This document shows positions 60,127 to 64,000 of a DNA stretch of 64,000 nt, piece after piece. The stretch comes from Pseudomonas abietaniphila (GTDB lineage Bacteria; Pseudomonadota; Gammaproteobacteria; Pseudomonadales; Pseudomonadaceae): assembly GCF_039697315.1 (NCBI RefSeq), contig NZ_CP155619.1, positions 1,984,001-2,048,000 of the forward strand, in the 5' to 3' direction. The notes below the pieces were generated by a model that worked only from the letters and a program-made list of their open reading frames with translations, did not search any database and was not told the DNA's origin. A program made the translations under genes and the position numbers. Each line of letters begins with the position of its first letter. Within the stretch, counting starts at the first letter, position 1.

Positions 60127-61092
60127 TTGACGGACTCTCACTCACCTGACCCCGGTCAGGCAGCCGACGCGCTGAATGAACGCGCCATGGATCAGGCCCT
60201 GAACTGGCTGATCGAACTGGACGATGCCGACGCACAGCAGCAGGCCCGCTTTCAGGACTGGCTGGCGGCCGACCCTGCTCACCGCGAAGCCTTCGTCAGG
60301 GCCGAGGCCGTCTGGAATTCTCAGCCGGTGCTGGACGCGGCCGTACAGCTGGCCGCGCCGAAAAAGCCTTCGATGCTGCGCCGTCTGCGCCCACATTGGG
60401 TGCCATTGGCCACTGCGGCGGCGTTGCTGCTGGGGCTTTTCAACTTCAGCGACCTGCCCTTGCGATTAAAAGCCGACCACTTGACCGTGGCCGGAGAGCG
60501 CCAGCGGCTGGAGCTTTCGGATGGTTCGAAGGTGCTACTCAATACCCGATCGGCGTTCTCCAGCGAACTGGATGACCGCCAGCGCGTCGCCCGGCTTTAT
60601 CAAGGTGAAGCCTTCTTCGAAGTCCCGACAGCGAAGGGTATGCCGCTGGAAGTCGAAGCCGGTCCGGTGCGTATGAGCGCCAGCAGCACCGCGTTCGCAG
60701 TCCGCTACCTGGACGGCGTGGCGCAGATTCAGGTCGAGCGCGGCGCGGTGAATGTGCAGGCGATCCCAGGTCGTTCCCAGGTCAGCCTTGGCGCCGGGGA
60801 CAGCCTGCGGGTAGGGCCTGATGGCGTTGGCCATCGGGAAAAAGTCGACCAGAACAAGGATCTGGCCTGGATTCAAGGACGATTGATCTTCGATAACTGC
60901 CCGATGAGCGAAGTCCTGGCCGAGTTGCGGCGCTACTACCCGGGCTGGATCGTCAACGCCAATGCACGATTGGATCAGGTCGCCGTGACCGGCAATTACC
61001 GTCTGGACAACCCGATCGACGTAGTGCGCTCGCTGGCACACATCACCTCCGCACGCCTGCACGAGCTGCCCGCGCTGGTCATTTTGAACTGA
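60127..61092 (+). CDS. FecR-like anti-sigma / sigma regulator
   Basis: Inner-membrane regulator of 321 residues: cytoplasmic sigma-binding N-terminus (DQALNWLIELDDADAQQQARFQDWLAADPAHREAF), one membrane helix (about 96-112), periplasmic FecR domain (about 125-235) and a C-terminal STN-like domain (about 250-320) that contacts the receptor. Start is TTG at 60127, with GAGG seven bases upstream; an ATG at 60187 would remove 20 residues. It passes the receptor signal to the ECF sigma. Confidence 0.9.
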   Translation: MTDSHSPDPGQAADALNERAMDQALNWLIELDDADAQQQARFQDWLAADPAHREAFVRAEAVWNSQPVLDAAVQLAAPKKPSMLRRLRPHWVPLATAAALLLGLFNFSDLPLRLKADHLTVAGERQRLELSDGSKVLLNTRSAFSSELDDRQRVARLYQGEAFFEVPTAKGMPLEVEAGPVRMSASSTAFAVRYLDGVAQIQVERGAVNVQAIPGRSQVSLGAGDSLRVGPDGVGHREKVDQNKDLAWIQGRLIFDNCPMSEVLAELRRYYPGWIVNANARLDQVAVTGNYRLDNPIDVVRSLAHITSARLHELPALVILN

Positions 61093-61145
61093 GGTCAATT
61101 ATTTTTACGCGATAGCCGTACGTCGTACGTCTCGTTATAGCCAAT

Positions 61146-61175
61146 GCAAGTGATTCCTATTAACAAAACACTTGC
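61146..61175. promoter_or_regulatory. Inverted repeat upstream of the receptor gene
   Basis: GCAAGTG / CACTTGC with a 16-base AT-rich spacer, 39-68 bases before the receptor ATG. It could be part of the sigma-dependent promoter region or an mRNA leader stem. Confidence 0.3.
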
Positions 61176-61213
61176 CAACACTATAACGACCCGTATGACA
61201 GGGAGCGCTATCA

Positions 61214-63802
61214 ATGCCGTCCAGGTTCACCCCCGCCACATCCGAATCGCCGCGAACCACCCGCCATTTCACCCTCTCGCTGCTGACCGTTGCCGTATTC
61301 TCTGCCGGCCTTCACAGCGCGCCTATCGCCGCCGCCGAACAGCCGGCACGCGTTGCAGGCAGCTACCCGTTCTCGATCAGCCAGCAACCATTGGTGTCTG
61401 CGCTGAACGAATTCAGCAAGATCACGGGCTGGCAGGTCGGCATGGCGTCGGATCTGGCGCAGAACGTGACGTCGCCCGGCGTCAGCGGCACGATGTCCGC
61501 AGAAAAAGCCCTGGAGCGCCTGCTTGCGGGCAGCAACCTGAACTACCGCAGCCTCGGCAATAACAACGTCGTGCTGGAAAAACGCAGCAGTTCCGGCGCC
61601 CTGGCGCTGGAGCAAGTGACGGTCAGCGCAACACGGCAGGCGCAATCGGTGGACTCGGTTCCCAGCACCGTCACCGTACACGACCGGACGGAACTGGATC
61701 GGCAGAACGTCAACACCATTCGTGATCTGGTGCGCTATGAACCCGGTGTGTCCGTAGGCGGCGCGGGTCAACGTGCGGGGACCAGCGGCTACAACATCCG
61801 CGGCATCGACGGCGACCGGATCCTCACGCAAGTCGACGGCGTCGAAGTGCCCGACAACTATTTCTCCGGGCCTTACGCCAGCACCCATCGCAATTACGTC
61901 GACCCGGAAATCATCAAGCGCGTCGAGATCCTGCGCGGCCCTGCATCGGCGCTGTACGGCAGCAGCGCGATCGGTGGTGCGGTCAGCTACTACACACTCG
62001 ACCCGGAAGACATCATCAAGCCCGGCCGTGACGTCGGCGCGCGCTTGAAAACCGGTTACAGCTCGGCGGACGACAGCTGGCTGAACTCAGCGACGGTGGC
62101 AGGCCGTGAAGGCGATTTCGACGGTTTGTTGCACGTCAGCCAGCGCAATGGCCGCGAAACGGAATCCTATGGCGAACACGGTGGCACCGGCCTGAGCCGC
62201 ACCGCCGCCAACCCTGAAGACATCCGCGCTACAAATGTGCTGGCCAAGCTGGGCTGGAACTATGGCGACAACGACCGTCTGGCCTTCACCTACGAGAAGT
62301 ACAAGGACGACACGCACACCAACCAGAAAAGCGCGGTGGGCGGGCCGTTCACAAGCGGTCGTGGTTTCGGTTTCTATCGGGGACGCGAAGGCAACGATGT
62401 CATTACGCGCGAGCGCTTCGGACTGGAAAACACCTTTGCGCTGGACAGCCTGCTGATCGACAACGTGAAGTGGACCCTGAATTACCAGATCGCCAAAACC
62501 GATCAGAACACGATCGAGCGGTATGTGCCGGGCAGCCGGGATGTCTGGCGTACGCGCGATACAACGTACAAAGAGCGCCAGTGGATCTTCGACGCCCAGC
62601 TCGACAAGGCTTTCAGTATCGCCGACACCGAGCACCTGTTGACCTACGGCACCACGATCAAGCAACAGAAAGTCACCGGCGAACGCAGCGGCACCGCAAC
62701 GTGCGCTGCCGTGCTCGGCACGTGCCGCACCATCGGAGCGACGAGCCCGACGGCGTCCGACAGCCTGGCGCCGAACAGCGACTTCCCGGATCCGACGATC
62801 AACACCTACGCGCTGTTCGCTCAGGATCAGATCAAGTGGGGCGACTGGACCTTCATGCCGGGTGCGCGCTATGACTACACCACGCTCAACCCGCACGCCA
62901 CCGACGAGTTTCTGCGCGCCGTCAGCCTGACCAGCAAGGACCAGTTCAACGACAAAGAGAAGAAGTGGCATCGCCTGTCGCCCAAACTGGGCGTGACGTA
63001 CGCGATCGACGACGCCTACACCTGGTACGGCCAATACGCCGAAGGCTTCCGCACACCGAGCGCGAAAGCACTGTATGGCCGCTTCGAGAACCTGAATACC
63101 GGTTACATCGTCGAACCGAACCCCAACCTCGAACCGGAAAAGAGCAAGAGCTACGAAACCGGTCTGCGTGGGCGTTTCGACGAGGGCTCGTTCGACGTTG
63201 CAGTGTTCTACAACAAATACCGCGACTTCATTAATGAAGACGCCATCCAGCCAGCCACGTCGACTCAGGCCGTGTTCCAGTCCAACAACATCAAACACGC
63301 CACGATCAAAGGCGTGGAGCTTAAAGGTCGCCTGAACCTGGACAGCTTCGGTGCACCGCAAGGCCTCTACACCCAAGGCTCGTTGGCCTACCTGTACGGT
63401 CGCAATGACGACACCGGCCAGCCGATCAACAGCGTCAACCCACTGACCGGCGTGTTTGGTCTGGGTTATGACCAGGACAAGTACGGCGGCTTGCTGAGCT
63501 GGACGCTGGTCAAGCGCAAGACCCGAGTGGACGACACCAACTTCCATGCGCCGGACGGTTCGTCCACCCAGTTCAAGACACCGGGTTTCGGTCTGCTGGA
63601 CCTGACCGGCTTCTACAAAGTGACCGACGACGTGACCGTCAGCGGCGGCCTGTACAACCTCGCCGACAAGAAATACTGGCTGTGGGATGACGTGCGCGGC
63701 TACGACGGTGTCGGCGAAGCCGGCGTGACCGCACCCGCCAGCCTGGACCGCCTGACCCAGCCGGGCCGCAACGTCGCGATCAATCTGGTGTGGGATATCT
63801 AA
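61214..63802 (+). CDS. TonB-dependent signalling receptor (haem/siderophore type) with STN domain
   Basis: Outer-membrane transducer of 862 residues: signal peptide (about 1-43, ending IAAA), STN signalling domain (about 50-118), plug (about 130-255, ending GPASALYGSSAIGGAVSY) and a 22-strand barrel. The barrel has FRTPSAKALYGRF (about 613) and NPNLEPEKS (about 636), the FRAP and NPNL boxes of haem/haemoglobin receptors, but no histidine between them. The nearest described set is HasI-HasS-HasR; no hasA-like gene follows within the window. The likely ligand is haem or an iron chelate, uncertain. Controlled by the upstream sigma/anti-sigma pair. Confidence 0.9.
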   Translation: MPSRFTPATSESPRTTRHFTLSLLTVAVFSAGLHSAPIAAAEQPARVAGSYPFSISQQPLVSALNEFSKITGWQVGMASDLAQNVTSPGVSGTMSAEKALERLLAGSNLNYRSLGNNNVVLEKRSSSGALALEQVTVSATRQAQSVDSVPSTVTVHDRTELDRQNVNTIRDLVRYEPGVSVGGAGQRAGTSGYNIRGIDGDRILTQVDGVEVPDNYFSGPYASTHRNYVDPEIIKRVEILRGPASALYGSSAIGGAVSYYTLDPEDIIKPGRDVGARLKTGYSSADDSWLNSATVAGREGDFDGLLHVSQRNGRETESYGEHGGTGLSRTAANPEDIRATNVLAKLGWNYGDNDRLAFTYEKYKDDTHTNQKSAVGGPFTSGRGFGFYRGREGNDVITRERFGLENTFALDSLLIDNVKWTLNYQIAKTDQNTIERYVPGSRDVWRTRDTTYKERQWIFDAQLDKAFSIADTEHLLTYGTTIKQQKVTGERSGTATCAAVLGTCRTIGATSPTASDSLAPNSDFPDPTINTYALFAQDQIKWGDWTFMPGARYDYTTLNPHATDEFLRAVSLTSKDQFNDKEKKWHRLSPKLGVTYAIDDAYTWYGQYAEGFRTPSAKALYGRFENLNTGYIVEPNPNLEPEKSKSYETGLRGRFDEGSFDVAVFYNKYRDFINEDAIQPATSTQAVFQSNNIKHATIKGVELKGRLNLDSFGAPQGLYTQGSLAYLYGRNDDTGQPINSVNPLTGVFGLGYDQDKYGGLLSWTLVKRKTRVDDTNFHAPDGSSTQFKTPGFGLLDLTGFYKVTDDVTVSGGLYNLADKKYWLWDDVRGYDGVGEAGVTAPASLDRLTQPGRNVAINLVWDI

Positions 63803-63823
63803 CTGAAATGAAAGCCACCCCTT

Positions 63824-63957
63824 TGTAGGAGCGTGGCTTGTCCCGCGATCTGCCGGGAACCGGCAGCGAAACCTGAGCACGCGGTGTTTAAGCACTAACG
63901 GGGCGCAGGCGTCACGACTGCTTCGCAGCCGATCGCGGGACAAGCCTCGCTCCTACA
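63824..63957. repeat. Large REPIN, GTGGCTTGTCCCGCG subtype, copy 2
   Basis: Arms TGTAGGAGCGTGGCTTGTCCCGCGAT and a nearly exact complement; interior hairpin TGCCGG-gaa-CCGGCA at 63851-63865. It lies just after the receptor gene; the last 43 bases of the window hold nothing recognisable. Confidence 0.87.
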
Positions 63958-64000
63958 GGGGTGCGTCGTATTTTTTTACTCACAAACGGCGCTCACTCGT

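Overview
The window is chromosomal DNA of a Pseudomonas, most likely from the fluorescens/syringae side of the genus. The evidence is the gene order (from memory, it follows the P. aeruginosa blocks PA4423-PA4466 and PA3181-PA3195), the Pseudomonas-only arrangement gtsABCD-oprB-yeaD / hexR / zwf-pgl-eda, fused cysNC, short-form hisG, and many GTRGGAGC-type REP/REPIN palindromes. Species cannot be fixed from this sequence. The coding genes are intact apart from lpoA, which is cut by the left edge. I saw no tRNA, rRNA, CRISPR array, insertion sequence, prophage or defence island.

Layout. 1-4359: cell-envelope and proteolysis genes (lpoA, yraN, diaA, dolP forward; sspA-sspB reverse). 4591-7177: petABC, the cytochrome bc1 complex. 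7441-8276: rplM-rpsI. 8517-11984: an accessory trio (Tas-like aldo/keto reductase, acyl-CoA dehydrogenase, GlxA-type regulator). 12136-15887: zapE, trpS, a small hydrolase, zapG. 16121-21115: cysD-cysNC for sulfate activation, a Nif3-like protein and the AlgW periplasmic protease. 21743-26606: hisCDG, murA, ibaG. 26722-29765: mlaFEDCB lipid transport. 30094-37139: kdsD-kdsC-lptC-lptA-lptB-rpoN-hpf-ptsN-rapZ-npr, joining LPS precursor synthesis and export with sigma-54 and the nitrogen PTS. 37374-41157: four accessory genes (dCache-GGEEF diguanylate cyclase, PA2169-family protein, DUF3820 protein, class-V aminotransferase). 41489-59202: the glucose/Entner-Doudoroff regulon (eda, pgl, zwf, hexR, yeaD, oprB, gtsDCBA, gtrS, gltR, glk, edd, gap). 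59514-63802: a Fur-box-headed FecI/FecR/TonB-receptor surface-signalling system.

How the parts work together. OprB and the Gts ABC transporter import glucose; Glk, Zwf and Pgl convert it to 6-phosphogluconate, Edd and Eda cleave that, and Gap continues glycolysis. The sequence shows candidate control at two levels. Two exact TTGT-N7-ACAA HexR-type sites lie between edd and gap. A/C-rich Crc/Hfq-like motifs lie just upstream of gtsA, oprB, gltR and gap. The mla and lpt/kds operons are divergent and both serve outer-membrane lipid asymmetry. The FecI/FecR/receptor trio would let an iron or haem ligand induce its own uptake.

I did not find a clearly new multi-gene system; most of the window is conserved core. 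What deserves a second look is non-coding: ten REPIN-like elements, two of which carry an internal hairpin whose stem differs by compensating changes; a roughly 300-base structured repeat between algW and hisC; ACCACA boxes spaced exactly 20 bases apart in the zwf-hexR promoter region; and a haem-receptor-like TonB protein lacking the usual histidine between its FRAP-like and NPNL boxes.
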